A DNA stretch of 64,000 nt from assembly GCA_023055425.1 (NCBI GenBank), contig JALGPY010000001.1:111519057-111583056 (forward strand), given 5' to 3'. A program made the position numbers and the translations under genes. Of the stretch, positions 47,691 through 58,699 are shown one piece after another; position 1 is the stretch's first letter; every line of letters begins with the position of its first letter. The DNA is from Linanthus parryae. Taxonomy: Eukaryota; Streptophyta; Magnoliopsida; Ericales; Polemoniaceae. The notes under the pieces are model-generated. The model was given only the letters and a program-made list of their open reading frames with translations. It searched no databases and was not told the origin of the DNA.

Positions 47691-49254
47691 AAGTACAATT
47701 GGATCAGTTGGAAGGCCTAAAAAAAAAAAAAGTAAACCGCCTATAACAATAGCTACCCAAATAGACTCGAAGCTGCTGAAATTCGATTTGGAAAGGATTA
47801 GGCGTCTATATTATGTGTATTATGTTATTTTGCCAGTGAAAATAGTCAAATCGTGTTATATAGTTTCACACGAATTCTGTCAGTCAATGTGGTGAAACAG
47901 AAATGATAACCACACCATTGTTTTTGTTAATATTTCTTATTGTAATTGTAATCTTGTGGGTTCTTCTCTTGATTTGATATGGTCAATCATTTAACGAAAA
48001 CGTAACTTTCTTTTTATTGGTGTGAGTTGCATACTTGCTCTGCATTTTTGCAGCCCTGTGACTGATTTGTTAGATAAGCTCTTCTTTGATCGAAACTTGG
48101 ATTCATATCTTCTGATCAATTAGTTGTGCACACAACTCTATAAGACTCCCTTTCCGACAATTTTATTACGAATAATCTAATTTTAATGGCCTACGGCTGA
48201 TACATGAATAGCTTAGTTAGTATACAGTCAATAGTGACCACAGTTTGCTTAGTCGAAGAATTAGTTCGCCATTTCAACAGTAAAGGAACAGGGGATCCAA
48301 ATGGACTAGGTTTGTGATCTTATTAGTCTATTAAAGTTCTATAACTGTAGGTAACTCCTGTAAAGCCGTCGTAATACCTGTATTTATGGTCCCTTGTGTA
48401 ACTCAAGTGAGTAAATATCGGAGGCTTAGACTTGAGAAGTAGCTACGGTATGTGTACTTTCCAAGAAGACACGGGCCAGTAGAAATGAGATAGTTTTCAA
48501 ACAAAACTAAGTACATTCAGGTTGAGCATGTTGGAATTTTAGATCTACATTATGCTCACTGGTCTAATAGGGCACTCATGAGTGGAATGTGCAACACAAA
48601 ACTATAACAATAGATCAAAAGCAGGTGGCCGTGATCAAGCAGTTAGTTGAGCACTCCATTATTAATAGCTAAAGGTATGTATCTTGAATACTGACAATGG
48701 CTGAATTAACCGTAAACATAGGACATGAACTGGTATTGCTTGTTTCTTACAGTTAAATCGGGGGCTAAATCTATTTTAGTGGTATTGCTTGTTTCTTAAA
48801 GATCGGGGCCTAAATCTATTTTATCTTATACCCCTTTGCCAGCTCAATTGGTTGCTACTAATGGAAGCGAGCTTTGTGTAATTACCAATAATTATAACAT
48901 GAACTTATTCCGAACTGACAATATGAGGGCTATCTTGCAGATGAAGAAGGGCTCCGCTGGCCGAGATTTAAATGCTCTCTGAAAAGGCTAGACTTGGGCA
49001 ATTATGATAGGCTTTTATCCAATGTGACTGTTTGATGGTTATTATGCACATGCCGAGCGGCTCACAACATAACTATCAGATAGCTCCTTGACGAGATTCC
49101 AATGCTTCCACAAAGTTGGAATTTCTGTCAAATCTGTTTACAAACCAGATTGGATAGGTATTGGCTGAACATCTGTATGTTGCAAGTACATAGCTGGGCT
49201 TTTTTTTTTTTTTTTTTTTTTTTTGCCTGCTATGTTTCTATTATGATTTGTGAA
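47691..49254. other. Helitron interior, no gene recognised
   Basis: AT-rich sequence with several intron-like acceptors (for example TTTTGCAG at about 48045 and TTGCAG near 48938) but no identifiable exon. It ends in a 24-T run at 49201-49224. Confidence 0.4.
49201..49224. repeat. Poly(T) run upstream of the PLATZ fragment
   Basis: Twenty-four consecutive T residues, preceded by a further T-containing GGCT. It could be an expanded polypyrimidine tract of the captured intron or leader. Confidence 0.9.
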
Positions 49255-49374
49255 GATGGAGCTGGAGGACCAGGCAACCAAGACAAGAGGTGGCCTCCAT
49301 CGTTGAACCCTATGCTGCAAGAGAATTTCTTCATTCCATGTGACTTCTGAGTCACACAAGAGGGAATGCAACAG
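49255..49374 (+). pseudogene. PLATZ zinc-finger gene, first-exon fragment
   Basis: Downstream of ATG at 49255 the +1 frame reads G-A-G-G-P, then R-W-P-P-S-L-N-P-M-L and N-F-F-I-P-C. After a stop it continues, in another frame, as E-S-H-K-R-E-C-N up to a GT donor at 49375. This matches the start of plant PLATZ transcription factors (M-G-A-G-G-P, W-P-P-W-L-x-P-L-L, F-F-x-x-C, S-H-K-S-E-C-N-M). One base appears missing right after the ATG, and a stop follows F-F-I-P-C-D-F. The remaining PLATZ exons were not found. Its position inside a Helitron indicates a captured and decayed gene fragment. PLATZ proteins bind A/T-rich DNA through zinc. Confidence 0.72.
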
Positions 49375-50268
49375 GTATTGTCTTTATTGTATGTGTTGTG
49401 TTCTTCCTCAAAAACCACAATGACCACCATGCAATTCCAGATGTATTTGATTGTTGTTGTAGGATAATTTCTTTATTAATCAGCCGCACTTACAGGTTTG
49501 AGATTGTTAGAACATTGAGGCACTTCGAGAGGAAAGTAAATCAGTCGTCCGAGAGGACATAGCGGGGAATGAGGCAAGGATCATTCACAGGACTTGTACA
49601 GAAGCTTCAGTATTTCGTAAGAAGTGTATGTGTGGACGAACTCCTCGTGTATTCCTTGTTCTCATTATAGAGAACCCTTCCAGGAGTTAACATGATAGGC
49701 ATCTGTTCTAATAACCAATTCGAGCAGCGGAGTGCAAAATCTTGGACTCTTTTAGCAGACAACCAGCCATGGGCGTCCTTTAAACCATCGAAGAATGTTT
49801 GGGAAGGGAGTCATCATCCTCAAAACCGTCACACATTTGGAAAGGGACACAATGCTTGTCATTCATTGTTCGAAGTATAGTGAAATAACATTGTCTTATC
49901 TTTTCTTGAATGTAATTTAATTTTTACTACTGGAGCTGCTGACGGCACTTAGTTTTTGAATGAAGGTGCAATTAAAGTAACTAATCCTTGAGAGGAGTGG
50001 TTGTAACCCCCAATGGATTTTACAGTATACAAGGTCTTTCAACAAAATATATGAATGTTTTTCTTGAAAGCAACACATGGTTTACGTTAATATTTGAAAT
50101 CATCAAACCAAATTAAGCTCTAACAATTTTACAGAAGTGTGAAAAAGCCTTATTTGGTTGGAAAGCCAAATATTGCTGATTTTCAGAATTTTCATAGCAC
50201 ATATTCATTTACATAGTGATGTTAAAAACATAGTTGTCTTCGAAATTTTATTTAACTAATGTGTTTTA
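49375..50268. other. Helitron 3' interior
   Basis: Between the PLATZ fragment and the copia insertion. It has splice-site-like signals (TTACAG at 49490, for example) and short open stretches but no recognised exon. Confidence 0.4.
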
Positions 50269-50273
50269 CTGAA

Positions 50274-50739
50274 TGTTAGCATTATGTGCGCCCATGTGGG
50301 GTGCACAATGCAATTAACCTAAACTTATGGGTTTAGGTGAGACAAGCTCAAACCTTATGGGGTTAGTAGCAAGGACAAACCCTAGGGGGTTATGTTGCAA
50401 TAGGCTATAAGTCTGTCTATATAAGGAGACAGCCTCCTAGATTATTATGGTGTGCTAGACATAATAATAGACAATACTGTAGAGATCATGTGCTGATCAT
50501 AATACAGTAAACCCTAGACTCTCTCTTCAACTAGCCTCCATTGCGTGGAACTTGGTGTGGATCAGAGCTCTCGTCCTAGTGATTCGAGCCAGATTGTGGG
50601 AGCAAGAAGAGCGCGTGAAAGCAAGCACCCTACGATCATCCGTTGCACTTAGGAGCTAAGGAAGACAAGGTAAACACATGAATCTTCCGCTATAATTCAT
50701 GTTGTAGATCTGAATATGTTAGATCAAGTACGTCCTTCA
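50274..50739 (+). repeat. 5' LTR (466 bp)
   Basis: Contains TATATAA at 50418-50424, the likely promoter TATA box, and a CT-rich region after it. It matches 57434-57899 over its whole length by eye. Confidence 0.93.
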
Positions 50740-50740
50740 T

Positions 50741-50753
50741 TGGTATCAGAGCC
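50741..50753 (+). promoter_or_regulatory. Primer-binding site, initiator tRNA-Met
   Basis: TGGTATCAGAGCC begins one base after the 5' LTR, the expected minus-strand primer site. Confidence 0.9.
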
Positions 50754-51049
50754 TTAGGCTTGTTTTTCGTGCCTAGGTTTGCGTTCCCGAATCAGATAAA
50801 AAATTCGAGTTTTTGAAATTTCATAATCTGTTAGTAAAACCTACATGGTTAGATAGGGTTTTTCACAAGGATTCCAGAAATATAAATTTTGTAATTTTTG
50901 GACGAACAGAGAATTAGTTATGATTTTTCTAAGATTCGAAACAGTATAAATCTGGACTGTTTAATCTGAGCAGTAAAAAGATTTTTTCAAAACATGTTAA
51001 AATTGGGTTTTGAACACATAATCTTGATCTACGTGAAACGACGATTCCA

Positions 51050-51440
51050 ACGATGTAAAGATCGCCGGAAACGGAGGCCGGGAAGGCGGCGCGTGGGCCT
51101 CACGCGCCACCGACGCCGCCTCCACGCGCGGCCACGCGCCGCCACGCGCCGCACGCGCCAAAGGGCGGCGGCGGACTTGCTGACGTCAGCTAGGGCTGAC
51201 GTGGCATGATGACGTGGCGGTGCCACGTCAGCAATTGCTGACGTGGCGGATGACGTGGCAGCCACGCGGGCTGCTGACGTGGCAGGTGACGTGGAGGGTG
51301 ACGTGGCAGCTGACGTCAGCACGTGGCTGACGTGGCATGCCACGTGGCATGCTGACGTGGCACTCGGGGGCCGCGTCGGCGCGTGACGGAGGCGGACTCG
51401 CCCACGCGCGGCGGCGCGTGTGGGCGCGTGAGCCCTCCTC
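51050..51440. promoter_or_regulatory. GC-rich leader with 14 ACGT motifs and an inverted repeat
   Basis: A strongly GC-rich island in an AT-rich element. Between 51179 and 51363 there are 14 ACGT cores: eight exact TGACGTGGC, one GCCACGTCA and two TGACGTCAGC among them. ACGTGGC is the ABRE core and TGACGT the C-box/TGA core recognised by plant bZIP factors. Flanking CACGCGCC-rich arms are inverted: GGGCCTCACGCGCC at 51095-51108 against GGGCGCGTGAGCCC at 51422-51435. Whether it acts as DNA enhancer or RNA structure cannot be told from sequence. Confidence 0.72.
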
Positions 51441-52599
51441 CGGCCACTATTTTTCACCAAATTTTTTTCTATATGCTCAGAATTAAATTTCCTATTTTCT
51501 GGGATTTTTTCATAATTTTTGGAAAAACAGAAAATTTTATTATTTTCCAGATTAATTAATTAGTGTTTAGCACACTTCACGAGGCAATTAGACGTCCTTA
51601 AACACACTGTTTTGAGCCCAAATTTTTTCTGGAGACTTAGGACATTTTTCCCTACCTTATGAGATAGGAGGTGAGATCCTAGGTAGTTGGGAGCGATTTT
51701 CGATCTTATTAGTTGATTGATTTATTGCTTATTAAATTCCAGTAATTATTCTTTAATTCTGGAAATTTCCAGAAAATTACAGTATGTTTATTTTATTATT
51801 ATACATGCTGTTGTGGGTTGAATGGATGTGTTTGATGCATGGATGTGGCTTAGATGGTTTTATATTTGGTTTTGGTTTTAAATATGTAATCAATTAAAAT
51901 ACGGCCTGCGTGTCGTGCCTCTCTACATGCTCTATTGTCTTCTCTTCTCATCTAAATCGCCTATTAGAGGTTACTTCTTAGAAATAAGATATTTAGTGAA
52001 GATTGAAGAATAGAAGCTTCAAGAGAGGTGGCCAAATCAAAAGCTATGGCGCGAGGTGCATGGAGCAAAGAGACGAACAGGGAAGCTTCAAGGAGCACTC
52101 GAGATGAGGCGAGACCCATGAGGCGAGAAGTTCAAGACTTGCTCAAGACGTACTCTCAATAGTGGGAGTGCACCTTAGGGGCCACATCCATTGCATATTT
52201 ATTTATGCTTATGCTTGTTTTATGTTATAACTGCGTGTGATTGGATATAACTGTATAACCTCGCATGCTAAAGAACTAAAACAAAAGAGCTCACATGGTT
52301 ATGCATGATTGAAACTAATGGGGAATCATAAGTGATGATATTTGATTCCTAGAATTGCTGCTAGGTTTTGGTGGAGTCCTTATGATGAACTATGAAATTT
52401 TAATCATGTATCATGTTATTTCGGAGCTAAGTAAATGCTAGTATTAATTTCCTATGCAATGTCTCAAGATCAATCGTGTCTAAATTGAAACTGTAAAGGC
52501 TAAAATAGTGACAATAAACGATATGACAAGTCATCGTACTATGTAACCAAATAGTTGGACATAGTTTGTCAAAACACCTACAAGTATGGTCGAACCTGT

Positions 52600-55500
52600 G
52601 ATGAATAGTTGTCACAGCAGCACATGAACATTATCTTTAGGCTAACCAATAAGTGGGAGGCAGTCAAGATAAATTTCATAGAGCGTGCTATGCCAAGGTG
52701 GGGAAATGACCTCATCAGCAAGTTCAAGACCACTTTGAGATTCAAAGATTGTAGGAATGAGCCAAAGAAGAATATTGGATCCACCTTAGCAATTTGCCTC
52801 ATTAAAGAATTATGAGTACTGACTCATAAATCCCACCTTAAACTATCGTGTTTAAGTTATCCAATTAGCAATATGTTGCTATCTCTGCCACGTTTCATGA
52901 AAGTGCCATGAAAACGTTATGTGACACAATTTGTGTGTGTCAAGATGTTTGGATGAGACCAAACATCACTAGGATCTAAGCAATATATGATTGCTAAGTA
53001 TACTAGTTAAGCATACTTTTGAAGTCTAAGCAATATATGATTGCTAAAGGCTGTGAATGAAGTATGATCGGCAGATTTAGTCCCTACTCCGGTATTAGGA
53101 CCGTGAGGAATAGGTGGGGCAAGGATAAGGGAATGAGGGCAAAATATTGGTACATGACCAATAGCCCAAGATTGGCAAATGCAAAGGAGGAAAAGGATGT
53201 TTCCCTAAGACTAGAAGGCCAGACCTGGTACTAACTTCTCGTCTAAGGATCCATGAGATTATCTTTGATGGAGTAGCCACCAAAATTTGTTTTGGTCACA
53301 GTTTTACTTTTGGAATTGGTCATGTTATGTATGGTTATGCACTCTTGATTTCTAGCATGAATAAACGCCTCAGGATCTTTGGATATCAACTAGGGTTGTG
53401 CCTTATGATTCTGATATGTGGCGTGCTAGATTGAGACACACTATGTCAGGAAAGGATGTTCAGGCTAGCCAAGGTAGGCCTGTTTGGAATATGACCAAGG
53501 TACCCTTACCTGTGTGTGACTCTTGCCTTACACGAAAGGCGAAAGGCAAACTATCCAGTAAAGCAGTAAGGATTATTGAGTCTTTACATATTATTCATTC
53601 TGTTGTACTTGTGATCCATTAAAAGTTAAAGCTAAGACATGGTGCTTACTGTTCCATCACATTCGTAGATTATTGTACGCATCTCAACCATGTGTGCTTG
53701 GGCCACATAAGTCTGAGGCGCAAGGGTGCTTCAGACAGGTATCTACAAAAGGTAGAAAACCGTCTGGATAAAAGGATATGTCCTTAGCCAGAGTGAGACT
53801 GCGAGTGTCTACCTTAGCAAGAGCTATGTGATGGAGAGTAGTTAGGCAGTTAGCTATTCCCATGCCCCGCAGCAGATTGCTGTGGCGGATAGGAGGAATA
53901 GGATACAGCCTGAGATGGTTTGATGTATGATAGTTCGTGCAAAGTAAATGTTCCCTATCTTGAGGTGACACTTTGTTGAACGGCTGTCGATGTACTCAAC
54001 CAAGAACCCACCAAGTCTGTAGCCACTACGCCCTACGAGATGTGGACCAAACGGCAACCTATATGAGGTCACCTTAGGCCATGGGGATCGGCAGCTTATG
54101 AGCTAACTAATTTTCCTAGTCAGGGAGAAGCTCGTGGAGATGGTATTCTCTACGAGTAAGAGGAACCACTAGATGACACTCAATTCACCACTACTCAAGA
54201 GGAATTTGTTCCTATGTATCTTGAGAACAGTGGGAGTGCCTTACCTAGTGAGCAGCCTATTGTATATGACGATAATGCTGAAGAAGAACCCTCTTTGCGT
54301 AGGAGCGCTCGTTGGAGCGTACCCCGTCGACGATTCGACATCGAAGGGGAAGACATAATAGTCACCACGCAAGATGATGATGAACCTAGGATATTGCCCC
54401 GGGATATTTCATCGCCTGACAAGAAGGAATTTAAACCCTAGATGGAAGAAATGTATCTTCATGGAGTAACATATCTTCCCATACTATTCGGAGTATTCTA
54501 GGGGATTGCGTATTTGATACGCAACAACCGATTAGTAGTGTAACACAAATGGATTCACAGGATATATGTTTTCTCATAAGGAGATGTCCATAATTAAGGG
54601 AATGTTCGTAGAGATGATAATCTCGGCGAGCATGGAGGAACCGCTAGAAAATACCCTGTTCCTTAGTCCATCATGAGGAGTTAGTCCCTCAAGGATCCTT
54701 CGGACAGTGGGAGTGACTTTCTAAGCGAGGTGCCCATCCATAGGGGTGAGAGCAAATTATGATCCTCCTATGCAAAGGAACTGCTCATAGGAGCATGTCC
54801 CATCGACTATTTGAGATCGAAGGGATGATCTTAAGGATCACCTTGCATAATCGATAGGATAGAATACTATGCCTTATCGTTCCCTAATTATGAAGAATGA
54901 AAAGTAGGCTTTACAAGAAAAGTTAGAGTCTGTAAAAGACCAACCAAGTTTAAGGCTAGGTTGACTTTTCCGACTGGATGTTAGACTATTGGAAATAGAT
55001 GAATTTCCAAGGTCATTCAGAGTGACACAGACGGAAGCATAGTAAGGCATACGACTTGCAGAGATATCGGTAATGGTTGTGATTATGGAAATAAGGCTCC
55101 ATTCTCGATAAACGTGACAACTGAATTTCTCAATAGAGAAATCAGAGAGGTGATCTGTATGACTCGGCCACAGGGTTTCGAGATGTAAGATCGGATGCAC
55201 AAATAGGTGCAAGCTAATTAAGCCTATGTGTGATCTTAATTAGTCCTCTAAGTCAGCAGTATTTTATCAATGGATGAAAACCACTGCATATCACTCTCGG
55301 TCGTAGAGAGCAGATGAGCACGTCACTTATTATCGATGACATACTATTTCCAGGAGAGTCTAAGGACTATTTCACATCCACTATAGGGTGGTTATCCTTT
55401 CGATTTGTGACGAAGGATATTAGTAGGGCGAGATGCATTCTCGTTCGTTCAAAAGGAATTCTTATACTGACGCATAAGGCGGACAACAAGAAGATACTTT

Positions 55501-57185
55501 GAACGATTCCATGTTATGGACCCAAGGCCATGTGATACTCCTATAGCTTGCTGCAAGACTCTATGGGCCTGAATATGTGACCTAGAAGACACCATACAAG
55601 GTTGACCAAATAACCAAAGTGCCCGATGCAGTGTGAGTCTGCTATATACTATGGTATATACTGAGACCCCACAAACCTCATGCAATCGGAAGAGTAGATT
55701 TCAGGAAATCTAACTTAAGACACTAGATTGCAACCAAAAGGATACTCTGTACGAAGGATCACGTGTTATAACTATCGGAGATGATGCTTCGACTAGCCAG
55801 CTATGCATGCTGACTAGGGTGGGGACCTAGATACACGTAGATCCGACTCAGGCTATAGTCCATGCTAGATGATATCGCATGGAGTTGCAGCATAAGTGTT
55901 GCAAAATCGTATTAGACCGCTCCATCGATCATGGAAGCGAAGCACGATTGCCTATTCTGTCACCGGGCAGAAACATGTTTGGATAAGAAGGTTTCTGATA
56001 AGCTTATGAGCTATCAACCAACCTGTAGTGCTAGCGTATGGCTACAGTACTTTGACAAAGCCAAACATATAGAAAAGGGTACTGTTTTCACAAAAGGTGA
56101 AATAACTACCTAAAGAGTAATCTTGGAGTAGATCGACTACGGGACAAAATGTAGGTTCCTCCCATTCCTAAACCACATAAGAATCGTCTTTGTGGATTGC
56201 TTTAGAAAATTGGGACTCGGTAGTCGATCACTAGCGATATGATTGATGAGCATATGAGACATTGATAATTGGATTTTAATTGGATTTGTTATGCTACATG
56301 TTGTTTACATATCCTGTACTGGCATAGAACATGTCGCGCGGACACTAGGTTGACTCTCTCACACGAGCAACCGCCTCTACAACATCCTGGATTGTCTAGG
56401 TGAGTAGAAGATGAGACAGAATCCCGACAAGCGCTAGAAGCCTATGATATGATGACTCCTGTCATATGAGGCGCATGGCCTATGACAAGAGCTGGACATC
56501 AATCAATAGTGCAAGACCCTGTCAGACGGATTTATTTGTCGCATTGGAATAAGTTCCAAGGTGAGATTGGATTATGGCCATTCGAGCATGGTTACTACCC
56601 CGAACCATGTATAGTCTGCGTAGAGAAAGCCAGATGAGAGAACTGATTTCGATTGCATATGTGCAACACTCAGTACTCGGGTTAACAGTCACATGGGCTG
56701 TTGGACTTACATCTGTATATTGGTCCCTATGGGATAGGACATGTGCTCTGATAGAGTCCAAACACTATGGCGCACATCTTATGAGATAACGCGTGCTTAT
56801 GAGTGACATGAGGTGGCGAGTAGAACTAGTCCCTGAGTTTCCTCGCCGTGTGAGCCTCGTCGATCATATAAAGATGATTGACACTGTATACCCTTAGTAC
56901 TTTCATCCATGTCGGGGAGAGACGGTTCGGTGGTGCTACTTTAGCGTGACACCTCACGGCTATGAATGATTCGGCTTACCAGGACATTGCTAGGAAAGCA
57001 GCTGACTCCGAATCAAAGCGACAATGGATAGAAAGGAAGATTCTAATTGCATCGCTCTTTATCATGTTCATTGGGCCCACCTACAAGATCTTATGGGATC
57101 ATGCAGGATATGAATATAATAAAGGAGATATAGACTCATTGACGCACGACCTTCGGGACAAGGTAGGTGCTCATGGTCTATGAGA
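52600..57185 (+). pseudogene. Degenerate copia gag-pol relics
   Basis: A pre-integrase block lies at 53398-53600 (M-W-R-A-R-L-R-H for the usual W-H-x-R-L-G-H, then C-D-S-C-L-T-R-K-A-K-G-K). The acidic linker before RT is at 54200-54441 (S-L-R-R-S-A-R). An RT relic lies at about 55325-55430 (I-D-D-I-L-F, G-W-L-S-F-R-F). A C-terminal RNase H-adjacent piece may lie at 56962-57183 (A-A-D-S-E-S-K-R-Q-W-I-E-R-K). Stops occur every few tens of codons. No complete domain survives. Confidence 0.7.
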
Positions 57186-57433
57186 TGGCAATGGACAGAA
57201 TCTGGGGAATACGAGAGAGATATATATATATGTATTGCATTATTTCTTAAAGGGTTGAGAAACGCCTGCTGCTAGCTCGTCTCGTATGAGTTTAGAGTAT
57301 GGATCTCCCGAAATGCAGGTTCTCTCACAGTCACACACCAAGGCCACATAACACTTTGGCAGATGATAATAGTTGGAGATTGAGGGAGACTAGAACTACT
57401 GTATTTGTGCAACCCCACTGTGCGAGTGGGAGA

Positions 57434-57899
57434 TGTTAGCATTATGTGCGCCCATGTGGGGTGCACAATGCAATTAACCTAAACTTATGGGTTTAGGTGA
57501 GACAAGCTCAAACCTTATGGGGTTAGTAGCAAGGACAAACCCTAGGGGGTTATGTTGCAATAGGCTATAAGTCTGTCTATATAAGGAGACAGCCTCCTAG
57601 ATTATTATGGTGTGCTAGACATAATAATAGACAATACTGTAGAGATCATGTGCTGATCATAATACAGTAAACCCTAGACTCTCTCTTCAACTAGCCTCCA
57701 TTGCGTGGAACTTGGTGTGGATCAGAGCTCTCGTCCTAGTGATTCGAGCCAGATTGTGGGAGCAAGAAGAGCGCGTGAAAGCAAGCACCCTACGATCATC
57801 CGTTGCACTTAGGAGCTAAGGAAGACAAGGTAAACACATGAATCTTCCGCTATAATTCATGTTGTAGATCTGAATATGTTAGATCAAGTACGTCCTTCA
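57434..57899 (+). repeat. 3' LTR (466 bp)
   Basis: Identical by eye to the 5' LTR. The purine tract GCGAGTGGGAGA abuts its start and the CTGAA target duplication follows its end. Confidence 0.93.
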
Positions 57900-57930
57900 C
57901 TGAATCAAAAGAATAAATAAAAGTACCTCC

Positions 57931-57958
57931 CACGTGCAACGCACGTGCACAACACTAG
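57931..57958 (+). terminator. Helitron 3' terminal hairpin and CTAG
   Basis: CACGTGC-AAC-GCACGTG stem-loop, seven bases, then CTAG immediately before a host T. This is the canonical Helitron 3' end that terminates rolling-circle transfer. Confidence 0.88.
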
Positions 57959-58699
57959 TTTTAATTAAAGCACGTGAAAATGATTCCTATACTTAAAAGA
58001 CCTATGTTATTTTAGCTCTGGCGATAGAAGGGTTATGAATAAACAATTAGCCAATCTTTTAATAAGTTGGCAAATGGTTCAGTGGTTAAGCTCTTTGTGT
58101 ACATCGTCGTGGTTGATAGTACAGTTTAAACTAACAATGACATGATATTTTTTTCTCAATTTCGACCAGACTCGTTTTTAAAAATCTTTACGAAACAACC
58201 CCACCCGGAATTGACTGGAATGCCGGAAATTCACGGACATTTCCCGAACACACCGGAATCGACCGAAATATTACATAAAACGGAATATGGTATGATTGGC
58301 CCTGTATTATGCCCGAAACGGAACAGTAGTTTCTACTTCGGCTCTACACTCTTGACTCTGCACACCTTCCTTTTTCTTTATCATTTTTATCTTGTGGATG
58401 TGTAAAGCTCCTGACTCTTGTTGTGGCTGTAATATGTAAAGTTGGAATCTTTGATAGTGAAATATCATATATAGACATGCTATGTTTTTTATAGGATGTG
58501 TTGTTTTATCTTCTAAGAGACTGAACGCAAATATCTAAAATTCACGATTTGATTCGCTTCGTGATTCAATAAAATTTGAGTTTCCTTTGACAGATGTGGT
58601 TAAGGATATCTCGACAGAAGTTGTTAGAGGTTGTCTTAGCGTCGTGTGGGTATTCATGTACTGCTGGCTTATGTTCTAAATGATCCATCATTTTTGCAG

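Larger units (their letters stand above)
50274..57899 (+). mobile_element. Very young non-autonomous copia element
   Basis: Two 466-bp LTRs at 50274-50739 and 57434-57899 appear identical on line-by-line reading. They run TGTTAGCATT to GTCCTTCA. A perfect 5-bp TSD CTGAA lies at 50269-50273 and 57900-57904. PBS TGGTATCAGAGCC follows at 50741, and a purine tract GCGAGTGGGAGA precedes the 3' LTR. The interior holds copia relics in order but none is intact, so transposition must have used proteins from another element. It lies inside the Helitron, 55 bp before its CTAG end. Confidence 0.93.
45699..57958 (+). mobile_element. Non-autonomous Helitron with captured gene fragment
   Basis: The 5' end is TCTCTATCTCTACTACTTAA (a nested alternative start TCTCTACTAC is at 45705). 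The 3' end is CTAG (57955-57958) preceded by a GC-rich hairpin: CACGTGC (57931-57937), loop AAC, GCACGTG (57941-57947). It sits between A and T with no TSD, and copy 1 shows the empty A|T site at about 6795. These are the established Helitron hallmarks. No Rep/helicase frame is present, so it depends on another copy. It contains a Harbinger-like MITE, a PLATZ exon fragment and a 7.6-kb copia element inserted 55 bp from its 3' end. Without later insertions it would be about 3.6 kb. Confidence 0.88.

Noticed and set aside
51029..51460. Minus-strand open frame of 143 codons, Ala/Arg/Thr-rich
   Set aside because: It is produced by the GC-rich ACGT/CACGCGCC repeats of the copia leader, on the strand opposite to the element's genes.
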